Shown one piece after another: positions 1 through 8,920 of a stretch of DNA of 64,000 nucleotides (position 1 is the stretch's first letter; each line of letters begins with the position of its first letter). Origin of the DNA: Mortierella alpina (Eukaryota; Mortierellomycota; Mortierellomycetes; Mortierellales; Mortierellaceae); NCBI GenBank assembly GCA_029449245.1, contig JANATF010000005.1, positions 868,001-932,000 of the forward strand, given 5' to 3'. Position numbers and translations under genes: made by a program. A model generated the notes under the pieces. It had not been told where the DNA came from, did not search any database, and worked only from the letters and a program-made list of their open reading frames with translations.

Positions 1-107
1 CCGAGAGACACCCGGTTCTCTCACCAAACAATCAAGCAACCAAGTTACTCTCCATTGCCTTCCTGCACCACAAGACTGATATTCTTCGAAAATGCTGAGA
101 GCATCCT

Positions 108-3100
108 TCAACTATAGATTCTACCAGCGACCCCGGAACCATATCCAAGCTGTTGCCCAATTGCCTCCAGTGCCCGCTCCTGCTGCTCCTCCAACTCACG
201 CCGCAGCTCATCCTTAGCGTACGCTGCCTGTTCTGAGTCTCCTCGCTAGGACTTGATCCTCCAAAGAATATGCAAAGCCGAACTTGGCAGCTAGAAACAC
301 CGCCAGGTTAATGGCAAACGATACCCAAAGTACAGCCACTCTATACCCACAACAACGCGACTTCAGAATCAAACTAAAGAAAAAACATATCACTACGTCA
401 AATAAAACCTTCGAGGCCACTGATCGCTACCCTCCCTGAGTGTATTTGCTCCAACAAACTATACTATGACATCTGCCTATGGTGTTCGCGAGGTTATGAC
501 AACATGGCTCCACCAGCTCTCCTTCCTGGTCCCCAAACCAGATGGGTTGAGGTACGGCTCCACATCAGGCCGAAGATGCATCCGCTCAATCATGGTACAG
601 AGGAAGGCACTTGGCCCTATGTCGCTGTCCTGATTCAGGTAATAGAGGAGCACATGCTCCTTTGTTTTCGCGTCCTTGTGGGCGTTTAAAAAGACGCTCT
701 TGAGTCGCTCCTGCCCTCCCGTAAGGATGACTGCAGAATCCGCGCTTTTTGGCCTGCCTCTCTTCGTGAGCCTGTCTGGTGACTTGGTGTCTCTTGGTTT
801 GTTCTTCTTTGACCAATGGGCCGCCGCCGAGAACCGTTTGAAGCAGTCTCTGATGACAGAGCTATCGATATCATGCATCGCCATGCTGTAAATATCCCCT
901 TCCGAGAATCTCTCAGGATCCAAGGTACGCTCGAAATTGATTGCATTGATGTGGGACTTGAACTCTCTTGCGATACCCGTTCGCATTGGAAGCCAGGCAT
1001 TGAGATGCTTTGGCACCACCGCGACCTTTACGCGCCGCAATCCTGACAACCTTCCACGGACTTGCTCCCATGTGTCCTCGCTGATGAGCAATAGTGACTC
1101 GCGTTGAACTTCTTGATCGAACGTTGTCAGCCAGTCTCGGAACGCCACCCTTCGCACATCCTCTGCGCCGTTGACCTGGGACCCAAAGTTTCCTGGAGCA
1201 TACTGTTGGAGTCGGTCTAACGTATTAAAGGAGATATGAAATTGGGTTTAGGGATTCTTGGCACGATTTGGCGTTGCAAAAGGTTCGATAATTGCGTCGG
1301 GGCTATACCTAGCATAACCGGTTCCTGTCTCCTGGACCCAGTCCCATTGCATAAGAGAAGAAGCGAAACGCCTGGACCCATGACGCAGTCAGATCCTTTT
1401 TTCTTCTTGTTTTTTGAGATGCTCAGGAGCGTGCATGCCTTTTTGGGGTGCTTGAGTACGCAACCAGGTAGCGCGAAGATGCTCGTCACGTCGCAGGTGT
1501 AGATGTCCTCCAGCTCATATCGAGGAAGTAGCTGTCGCAACTCCTTGACCTCGTCTGAATCGTTTTTGACAAAGAGTAGAGGATCTGCCTTTTCCATCTT
1601 GAGCGCCATCCGAACCTTGAATTTATCCATCCAGCCATCACTGAACGCACAAGGAGGAAGGGGTTCGTTTGTGAGACCAGACAGCATCCGGTGGACTGCA
1701 AACGCCTGCCACCGCACCTTCTCATCGGGTACGGGTATGTATTGGTCTCGGAGCTCCTTGATCCAGGCACACAATAACAAATCCATGATGTGCAACCTCG
1801 ACGAGGCCACGGTCGTCGATGGCTTTAATATCTCCTTCTGCAGCGTGAGTGCGTTGATCGTGGTAGGTCGCATTAATATCTTTTTTTGCTGACTGAGTAT
1901 GTTGATCATGGTAGTCCTAACCACCCCAAGCTCCTTGCTTTGCTGATCACTGGTGAGATGCTTGTTAGCATTGCAGAAGGCAATGATTTCCAATTTTCTC
2001 TGATGGCTGATGTTTGTACGTCCTCGTTTTTCCTTTGACGCAGCAATCCCTGCCGATGCTTCTTCTTGCTCTGAAGTGCTAGCTGAGGTTGTAGATTCCA
2101 GATCAGTCGCATTTTGTTCCCAGTCGGACCTATCTGAATGCTCCGCACTAACCTGCTCCCAGTCGGACCTATCTGAGTGCTCCACGCTAACCTGCTCCCA
2201 TTCGGACCAATCCGAGGACTCTTGCTCAACTCGCTCCCATGGTGACATCTCTCCGTCGGTCAGATCCTTGACTGACCGATGCCCCTCTAGTTGCATGAAC
2301 ACCTGAGCGTCCTGGAGGACGTAAACATTGCAAAGGTTAGTCAGCCAGCCATGATACCGCAACCATGGCATTGAATGTATAGTACTTAGTACCAGTTGAG
2401 GCCATATTCCTTGCGTCAATTGCTGAGTGTGTGACTCAAGCTGCTGACTGGCAAAGCCCGGGACAGTATGGAGTGGTGCTCGTATATCAGCAATATTCTA
2501 TATACATGTGCAACAAATCGAACAGAAACTCAGCGAAAAAGTCACTTTAGGGACCAAGTTTCCATCGTATATCATTATTGCTTATTACCTCAGACTGGCT
2601 CATTGAATCATTCTGCGGCATCTGATGATTGCTGTTATCTTGAAAGAATAGCGACTGTTGCTCAGTAATGTTCTAGCGTCAAGAAATACTCTCACGGGGT
2701 AAGTGGGCGTCGTATGACAGTTCAACAAGACCCCGAAACCAATACAAACGCTAGGTATAATTTCTCTTACCTCAGTTGGCCAGAAAGGATACTGGCGCAG
2801 TTGCTGCTGCTCAATCGTGTTTTGCTGGATAAAGTCTAGTGTTTGATGCTGATGTGGATGATGCACACTATCGGCTCTTGAGCCAAGCAATGGCGACTCC
2901 TGAAGACCAAAGCTATGCTATATTGTGTTTGACTGTGAGAGCTTTGCGCAACTGTCTCTTGCATATTACCAGCGACTACAGGTGTTTTAACGTACCATCG
3001 CGTCCAAGTACGACAAATCGACAGGTTGTAACTCGAGGCCAGACATCGTTGAAGGGCCAAGGTCAGCGAGCATGCTTGAGTATGCTAGTAGCAGTTCAGG

Positions 3101-3502
3101 TGATAGAGGAAGCGATGCCTCATCAACAAGCTCCATGCCACTGTTGCTCTGCGGCAACGGACCAAACGTCCCTGGAATGCGTGGTTGAGGACCACTGGTG
3201 GGGTTGTTGGGACCGCAGGAGCTAGTAGAAGACCAGCTACTGATCTCAATGGGCTGCCGCATCAATACTTGCCAAGACGTCGCCACCGTGTCACTTGCAA
3301 AAGGTGGGGGTTCTAGTTGCTCCATGAACTGCTCCATCTCTGAGCCTAGTTGATCGTATTCCCATGCCTGTAACTGACTCTCTGCGCCTGACGAATAACC
3401 TGCAGGTGTACTGAGAATGTCTATAAAAAACGGAGTGCCAGGGTGGTCGTGGCCGCTGGCTTGTATCTCGGGTGCGTCGTCTGAATGAGGATTGCTATCC
3501 AT
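108..3502 (-). CDS. CENP-B/pogo-family (Tc5-like) transposase-derived protein, catalytic core degraded
   Basis: Nine-exon model, 865 codons: exons 3502-2996, 2899-2771, 2660-2589, 2443-2393, 2311-1309, 1216-556, 458-431, 373-347, 227-108, all GT-AG with matching phases. Residues 1-250 are acidic, Q/P-rich and unrecognised. A 13-residue motif (WEQVSAEHSDRSD) repeats at about 291-330. A CENP-B N-type helix-turn-helix (RGRTNISHQRKLEII) lies near 350-394 and a Tc5-type HTH near 427-488. A DDE-1-like core follows from about 515 (SLLLLCNGTG; FRDWLTTFDQEV). The first acidic site survives (CDVTS, about 527). The second strand reads LLLIS where families have a D, and the third reads PMRTG where families have LDQG. 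The C-terminus is a charged coiled coil. The sequence shows no internal stop, so I read it as a domesticated DNA-binding protein rather than an active transposase. Exons 7-9, the 81-bp fourth intron (in frame, could be retained) and the start of exon 3 (2660 or 2654) are the least certain parts. Confidence 0.72.
2118..2234. repeat. 39-bp tandem repeat, three degenerate copies, inside the pogo-like coding exon
   Basis: Copies begin at 2118, 2157 and 2196. The first two are nearly identical and the third is diverged. On the minus strand they encode the 13-residue WEQ/EHSDRSD units. The repeat length is a multiple of three, so the frame is kept. Confidence 0.8.
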
Positions 3503-3689
3503 TGCAAGTGGAGTCAAGTTGCAGTTTGCTAAGTTTGTAAAAGGCGTGGGTAATTGTTGATTTTTTTTTGCGAATCCAATGCTTCGCCATGTCGACCTAA
3601 ACCTTGTTCTGATCACAGCACGTGCCTGCAAGTGGCAATGCTGCAAAATATTTTTGGATTACACAACGCGTTTATTCTTGACATATGGC

Positions 3690-3690
<1 letters not shown>

Positions 3691-3724
<34 letters not shown>
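3691..3724. repeat. GA microsatellite
   Basis: A nearly pure (GA)n run lies between the 5' end of the pogo-like gene and the 3' end of the next minus-strand gene. Confidence 0.9.
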
Positions 3725-3779
3725 CGCGTGTGGTGTAGGAAGATGAAGAGTGTTTGCAGCTGCTAGAAGTCAGGATGAT

Positions 3780-4229
3780 TTAATACGGACCATCAACACA
3801 AGCATACGCAGCAGCACCGATATTACCCCATCCTTCATGGTCGACAAACAAGGCTTTGTTGTCATCATCATTGCATTGGTAGGCACAGCCAGCATTAGTG
3901 AAAAGTCGTACGTTGTATGCTCCTTTAGCCCTCACCGAGACCAAATTTGTCTGGAAGAAATCAGGCATCGCACAACAAGCCGAGTTCGGACAGGAGAAGG
4001 TCTGGCAATTTCCACTGAAGTTTATGCCAGAGCATCCGTAAATTACCAAGTCTGCCGCTTTTGCTTGAGCAGGTATGTAGGCTAAAAGCAGTAGCGCCAG
4101 CATGCCTTGGAACATCAAGGAGAGCAGAGGCAGCTTCTTTGCTCTCAGAATTGTGTCAGAGTTTGATCGAGGACGACTAGAAGTTGAAGGTCGTTTTGTG
4201 AGTGTCAAATGACGCTGGTTATAACTCAT
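3780..4229 (-). CDS. Small secreted cysteine-containing protein, possible beta/gamma-crystallin-like fold
   Basis: Single-exon frame of 149 codons. A hydrophobic stretch LALLLLAYIPAQAKA (residues about 43-58) followed by AADLVIYGC looks like a signal peptide with cleavage after AKA. The upstream 38 residues are Arg/Ser-rich, so translation may instead start at the internal Met39 (position 4115), which gives a textbook signal peptide. The mature part is about 90 residues with cysteines in CSGINFSGNCQTFSC, CC and CAYQC. The spacing and the phrase VRAKGAYNVRLFTNAGC recall beta/gamma-crystallin-like secreted proteins, but that is a weak inference from memory. A TATA-like element lies upstream. 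It is probably extracellular; no function is assigned. Confidence 0.65.
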   Translation of the reverse strand: MSYNQRHLTLTKRPSTSSRPRSNSDTILRAKKLPLLSLMFQGMLALLLLAYIPAQAKAADLVIYGCSGINFSGNCQTFSCPNSACCAMPDFFQTNLVSVRAKGAYNVRLFTNAGCAYQCNDDDNKALFVDHEGWGNIGAAAYACVDGPY

Positions 4230-4351
4230 AGAACATGGACGTTGTCTTGAATGACGTGGAGATTTTTTTACTTTACGCTAAAAGGTGTCCAAGGCAGGAA
4301 GTGGGGAGTGCTGCAAGGAGTGTTGCTGCGAACGTTTAATAGGATTTTACA

Positions 4352-4366
4352 AGGGTATATATATAG
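4352..4366 (-). promoter_or_regulatory. TATA-like element upstream of the secreted protein gene
   Basis: The run tatatatata on the minus strand lies about 125 bp upstream of the 4229 ATG and about 240 bp upstream of the 4115 ATG. Position and composition suit a core promoter; this is inference only. Confidence 0.4.
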
Positions 4367-5530
4367 GTGCTATACACGTAGTCCAAACGGAGAGTTTTGA
4401 AGACTGAGTGTGATGCTTGTGAAAGGAACCGGAGAAAAGGTGCTTTTAAGGACGCTGAAAAAAAAAGAGAGAACACAGTGCATTAGTGTGCGAACATTTA
4501 CATGCGGGATAAGCTATCATACAAAAATCTGCTTATGCGCAGTATATCTAATGCTCTGATCACACACGCAGTAGGACCATGCGACGCTCGCCGTGAAAAT
4601 AGTACAAAAAAAAGTACTCCTCGTTGCCTTACGGTTGACGATGTAACGTCGTCCATGGCTGCAACCCATTGAATCATATAGGAGCGCTAGATTCCGCTCT
4701 ATAAAAAACATACATACTATGCAAAAAATACGACCCCTCACTTGAGAATAGAACAAGGGGTGCAAAGATGGCCGAGCCGAAGGGATTGGAGAGAGACGCG
4801 ACGAAGGGAGGGAGGTTGGAGATAGGAGAAACAGAGGAGATAATGTTTATATCAGGAAGTAATGGTAGAGGCATGCCTCCATCCGGACACGTCTTGAGGG
4901 CGTGTGGACAAGAATAGACCAGTATGGATTTATGCATTGAAGGAGATTTAGTAACCATCAGACAACTATACGTCCATAAATTCAAAAGACCACTTCTTTT
5001 TTGTTGGCGGCGTGAACAAGGTGTTTACTTAAAAGGGCTGAGAGCCCTGCCACTATGAACATACAGCTCGGAGCTCATATACGTACACTCACTGAAGGTA
5101 GCTCTCTTTGGCTTGCAGGCAAAACAATGAGGAGGCCGCAGACCTTTGCAGCGGTTTATCGATTGCCGGTAAAAACATGTCCCACTCACTGCCCACTCAT
5201 TTTGCAGATTTGGTTCACATAACGCTAACCCCCCCCCCCTCAGCGCGAAGTAAATATGGACCACGACCTTCACTCGTCGTCCCTTACCGCCCTCTTCACT
5301 TTTCGGCCAGGGCATCATGAGACTTGCTTCGAACTCGAGGCTGTCACTATTTTCTCCCACTTGCAGATCGAACAACTGTTTGCGACAGCATTATTATGAA
5401 CCTGTTTAAACCAGGCGTTCTTTCAGCGTCTGGAGAGCCTACCGCTATGCTATCGTTCGTCCGTTCCCTATCCATTGATACCCGGTTCACCGAGGGATGG
5501 GTACATGCAATGCTGCTTATCTCCATATGT
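4367..5530. other. Gene-poor stretch, nothing recognised
   Basis: Only short, overlapping open frames occur here, with no domain, splice pattern or codon signal that I can defend. A C-run (5231-5239) and scattered A-runs are present. Confidence 0.5.
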
Positions 5531-5550
5531 CTAGACAATGCAATGCCTAG

Positions 5551-5732
5551 CATATTTCCTGGAGCGGGTCATCTTCCTCCACCTCCTCGTCATCCACTCG
5601 CGCTTCATACACTATTCTTGCAGTTTCAACTGGAAGTGATTTAAGGATAGCTGGAGCAAAAGAGCTGTGTTAAGATTGATACACCCACGTCCCCTATTGG
5701 CCGTCCGACATCTTCACATGCATCATTGAAGT
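5551..5732 (-). CDS. Possible two-exon acidic peptide or gene remnant
   Basis: On the minus strand an ATG near 5732 opens MHFNDACEDVGRPIGDV. It can be spliced across an intron of about 55 nt (gtgtat...cttccag) to ETARIVYEARVDDEEVEE, ending in a stop near 5551. The phases agree and the second part has a strongly acidic protein-like composition. The peptide would be only about 44 residues. It may be the tail of a decayed gene. No family is recognised. Confidence 0.2.
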
Positions 5733-5834
5733 GCATTAATGGTCTCTTGGTCTCTTAATTACAGGGTACGCTTTAGTTATAGCATGCATATCTCCAATAA
5801 CTCTCTGCTCGAAAAAGTCTAACCAGTACCCTGC

Positions 5835-5948
5835 AACAACTACTTCAGTGCATGTCAGGGTTTAGCATGAATAACAACTACTTCAGTGCATGTCAGGGTT
5901 TAGCATGAATAACAACTACTTCAGTGCATGTCAGGGTTTAGCATGAAT
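5835..5948. repeat. Three perfect 38-bp direct repeats
   Basis: Units 5835-5872, 5873-5910 and 5911-5948 are identical, starting aacaactact and ending gcatgaat. Identity implies a recent expansion. No coding or RNA role is evident. Confidence 0.95.
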
Positions 5949-6282
5949 AAAATACTTCGGCATTACCTGGCACGGGTCAAGTAGCGACAATATGGTTATC
6001 TTGTTCGGACCGTCTTTGCCTTGAGTTTCGTTTCTTGGCCAGTGTTGATCAGGTTCGGGACATAGATGATGGAGAGTAAAGGCAATATTGGTAAAAAGAA
6101 AACGTAAAGTATGCATTCCTTTCGGACCAACAATGCAAGTTTTAACTAAATGAAAGGTTGGCGATTTAAGCCGACAGGAAATCTATCAGCACCCAGGTCT
6201 ACTACAGCCAAACTCTCTCTGGTCAAAAAAAAAGAGAGTTACGGCCTTGGAAATGAGTAGGCAAATACAAGTATGTACTGTG

Positions 6283-6649
6283 CAGTCGAATCTGGTTTTT
6301 CGGCATGCTCCTCACTGAAATTCATGCCGATATTTTTTTTGACGAATGAATTGATTTGTATTCAAAGGGGAGAGAGCGCCGTCAACCGATGACGCCGCTC
6401 TTCATTTTTTGTTGGGTCATCCATCTTCATTTGACTTTGAAGGCGAACGAGAAGAGCTCACCATGCCTCTCGTGCCTTCATTCCCTATCCTCCTTCAATA
6501 AGTGTCAAATGAGAAAGTATGTGCCAAGTTGTGCCAAGAAAAAGGGAGGGCTCCCACCCAGTTTTGAATACAAATCAATTCATTCGTCGACGAAAAAAAT
6601 ATCGGCATGAATTTCAGTGTAGACCATGCCGATAAACCAGATTCGACTG
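6283..6649. mobile_element. MITE-like element 1 (CAGT termini, long inverted repeats)
   Basis: The 367-bp element has terminal inverted repeats of about 80 bp. The left end starts cagtcgaatctgg and the right end is its reverse complement. Each arm also holds an internal 10-bp hairpin (tatcggcatg / catgccgata; one mismatch in the left arm). The right flank is TA; the left flank is tg, possibly a mutated TA. It has no transposase gene. CAGT ends with TA target duplication fit the Tc1/mariner-pogo superfamily, so this is read as a non-autonomous pogo-type MITE. Confidence 0.8.
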
Positions 6650-7288
6650 TACTAGTCGTATTGCGTCCTCTCCAAAGAGCGGGGCTCGACATCAACTGTA
6701 GCGACGGCCAATATTTTGGTTCCGGAACTACAATTTCCTTTCACGAAGCTCTCCAAAGGTGCGACCAACAGCGTTAAAGAGCCATGTCCAATCTCAACTT
6801 CCTTCAAGGCACGCGCGATTAAAGGGTAGCTGGCGATTTAACTCGAAAGCAGCTTGAAGCAACTATCGAGAACCAAGGTCTTTCGCCTATGACTTTCCTT
6901 GTCATTAACGTGAAAGTCATGGCTATGGGAAAGCAGAGCCATGCAGGCTCTGTTCGTCCCAAGGAGCGTGGCTCGGCATTCACAAATGAATTGCCTCCCT
7001 CCCAGCTTTCTCCCGAGGATTGACCAAATGCGCGTGAGGGCTGTTCGCTTAAGTGTGTGCTTGTGTTTTCATCCGATGCATGTTTAGGGTTGCGTGTTGT
7101 GTCTCTTACCAAGTGGACATGGGAGGAATAAGTGAATGGATGAAGGAGTGCAGGCACGAAGGAGTGATGGTGCGTGAGAGAGAGAGAGGAGTTTGAGTGT
7201 GCGAGTTTATAATAGACGAAGGAAGAGCCGAGGCAGATAGAGGAAAGAGAGGGGTAACGATGTGATCGTTGAGGGTCAATGAGTGTTA
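6650..7288. other. Spacer between the two MITE-like elements
   Basis: Only short frames occur, none supported as a gene. A GA-rich tract lies near 7176-7187. The flanking elements are in opposite orientation. Confidence 0.5.
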
Positions 7289-8273
7289 CAGTCGAAAATC
7301 TGGTTTATCGGCATGGTCCACACTGAAATTCATGCCGATATTTTTTTCGTGGACGAATGAATTGATTTGTATTCAGAACTGGGTGAGAGTCCTCTTTTTT
7401 TTGTTGGCACAACTTGGCACATCCCTTCTCATTTGACACTTGTTGAGGGAGGATAGGGAATGAGTAAACGGGATTCTAACAGCCTTTGTTTGACTGAGTT
7501 AACCAGTTGACCGAGTTAAAAAGTTGACCAGCTCTGTTGCTGGTCATCGACCATTATTTTTTAACTACAAGTTGACCATTAGACCATTTGACAAGTTGAC
7601 CAGTTAAGCAGTTGAACCGGTTTACCAGTTGACCGACCTTTTTTTTTTTTTTTTTTTTTGATAACTACGATCCCCGGGAGCATGATAGGAGGGCGATTCA
7701 AAACTATGTAGGACTTGGCCGTTAGTTGAGGACGTGTATCTGGCCAGGCACGGCAGCCAAACAGAATATGAATATTTTTACCCAATACGAATGAGAAAAC
7801 TCCAATCAACTTTCAGATCGCTGCCAACATCGCACTTTTGCTTCCAATCGCTGCCTAAATGCTTCTTTGAATCACTCCAGCGGCAAAAAAAAAAAAAAAA
7901 AAAAAAAACTCGCTATTAACCTGGTTAACCTGGTTGACTGGTCAAATCGGTTGACCCATTACCCATTACCCATTGACCCATTGACCCATTGGCCGGTTGA
8001 CCGACCTTGTTGACCGACGACTGATCAAAAAGTTGACCTGGCTTTTTAACCGATTAACTAGCGGGGTTCTCAGGTCATTTGACCTTTTGACCTAAACGAG
8101 AGGCATGGTCAGGCTGTTCTTGTTCGCCTCCGAAGTCAAATGAGAATGGATGACCCAGCAAAAATTGAGGTGCGGCGTCATCGACTGACGGGGCTTTCAC
8201 CCAGTTTGTATTCGAAAAAAAAATATCGGCATGAATTTCAGTGTGGACCATGCCGATAAACCAGATGCCACTG
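7289..8273. mobile_element. MITE-like element 2, inverted relative to element 1 and carrying a large insert
   Basis: The 985-bp element is bounded by TA duplications (7287-7288 and 8274-8275). Its ends match the inverted repeats of element 1 in reverse order. Interior blocks also match element 1 inverted, for example ggatagggaatga and acgagaggcatggt. These blocks are adjacent in element 1 but lie about 630 bp apart here, because a GTTGACC-rich tract separates them. The right arm lacks roughly 19 bp found in the other three arms. Confidence 0.78.
7470..8095. repeat. Degenerate GTTGACC/GGTCAAC low-complexity tract inside element 2
   Basis: The heptamer gttgacc and variants (gttgacta, attgaccc, ggttaacc) recur dozens of times on both strands, interrupted by T and A homopolymers of more than 18 bases (about 7639-7659 and 7886-7908). 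There is no credible open frame. Cattaccc and cattgaccc triplets occur near 7957-7992. Confidence 0.85.
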
Positions 8274-8356
8274 TAGTTGGTTAAAATCCTAGGTGCATGT
8301 CAATTGACACTTTCATTTGAAGCATGTAAAACATGCCATGCGAAAACGGTAGTACC

Positions 8357-8425
8357 ATCCGGGAATCGAACACAACACCTCGATCTGATAAGTATTCTAA
8401 ATTGACCATTTGAGCTAAATTCCCG
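8357..8425 (-). pseudogene. tRNA-like relic
   Basis: On the minus strand TTAGCTCAAATGG resembles an A box and TGTTCGATTCC resembles a B box, at tRNA-like spacing. The T stem does not pair and no clear anticodon loop can be drawn, so it is probably a decayed tRNA or tRNA-derived element. A real tRNA follows 120 bp downstream. Confidence 0.4.
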
Positions 8426-8542
8426 AACCCTCTATATTTGCACGACAATTAAGCTAACCCCTTCTAATTGACTGAAAATGCTCATGGTCTCCTAGTGGTC
8501 CAAGAATTTGTTCTTTCAACCAATCAGATTGTTCGAATATCT

Positions 8543-8615
8543 GCCCGGCTAGCTCAATCGGTAGAGCGTCAGACTCTTAATCTGAAGGCTGTGGGTTCGA
8601 CCCCCACGTTGGGCG
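8543..8615 (+). tRNA. tRNA-Lys (anticodon CUU)
   Basis: A 73-nt cloverleaf. The acceptor GCCCGGC pairs with GTTGGGC (two G-U pairs). The anticodon stem TCAGA/TCTGA encloses CTCTTAA, giving CTT. The T arm is GTGGG TTCGACC CCCAC. No intron; G discriminator base. Confidence 0.97.
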
Positions 8616-8920
8616 CTTCATCTTTTTGCTCTTTCCTCATTGATCAGAATTTTAACGCGGGATTCTCACTTGACTCGCGCACAAAACTCATGTAAAAGTC
8701 GGTTTTTTTATTGTTTCTCGCCAGCGAGCGATGCTAAAGACTCGGAGCGGTTTCACCGTTGCTTGGTGAAAATGAGTTTTGTGTGCGTGGAGTGGTCAAA
8801 TGACCCTGATCCAGTAGACAAAACTTTATAATAAGATCAATTGAACGGCCCAGCTCTGGCTCAAAACATTATGTGTGTTCCACACAGACAATCACTTCTC
8901 GCAGACCCGAAACATCCGAC

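Noticed and set aside
477-1157. Stop codon at 477 as the end of the pogo-like gene
   Set aside because: A donor at 555 with acceptor at 459 yields a 97-bp intron and three further in-phase exons forming a coherent coiled-coil tail. The simple stop remains a fallback.
5835-5948. CRISPR-like array
   Set aside because: The three 38-bp units are directly contiguous without spacers, and the genome is eukaryotic.
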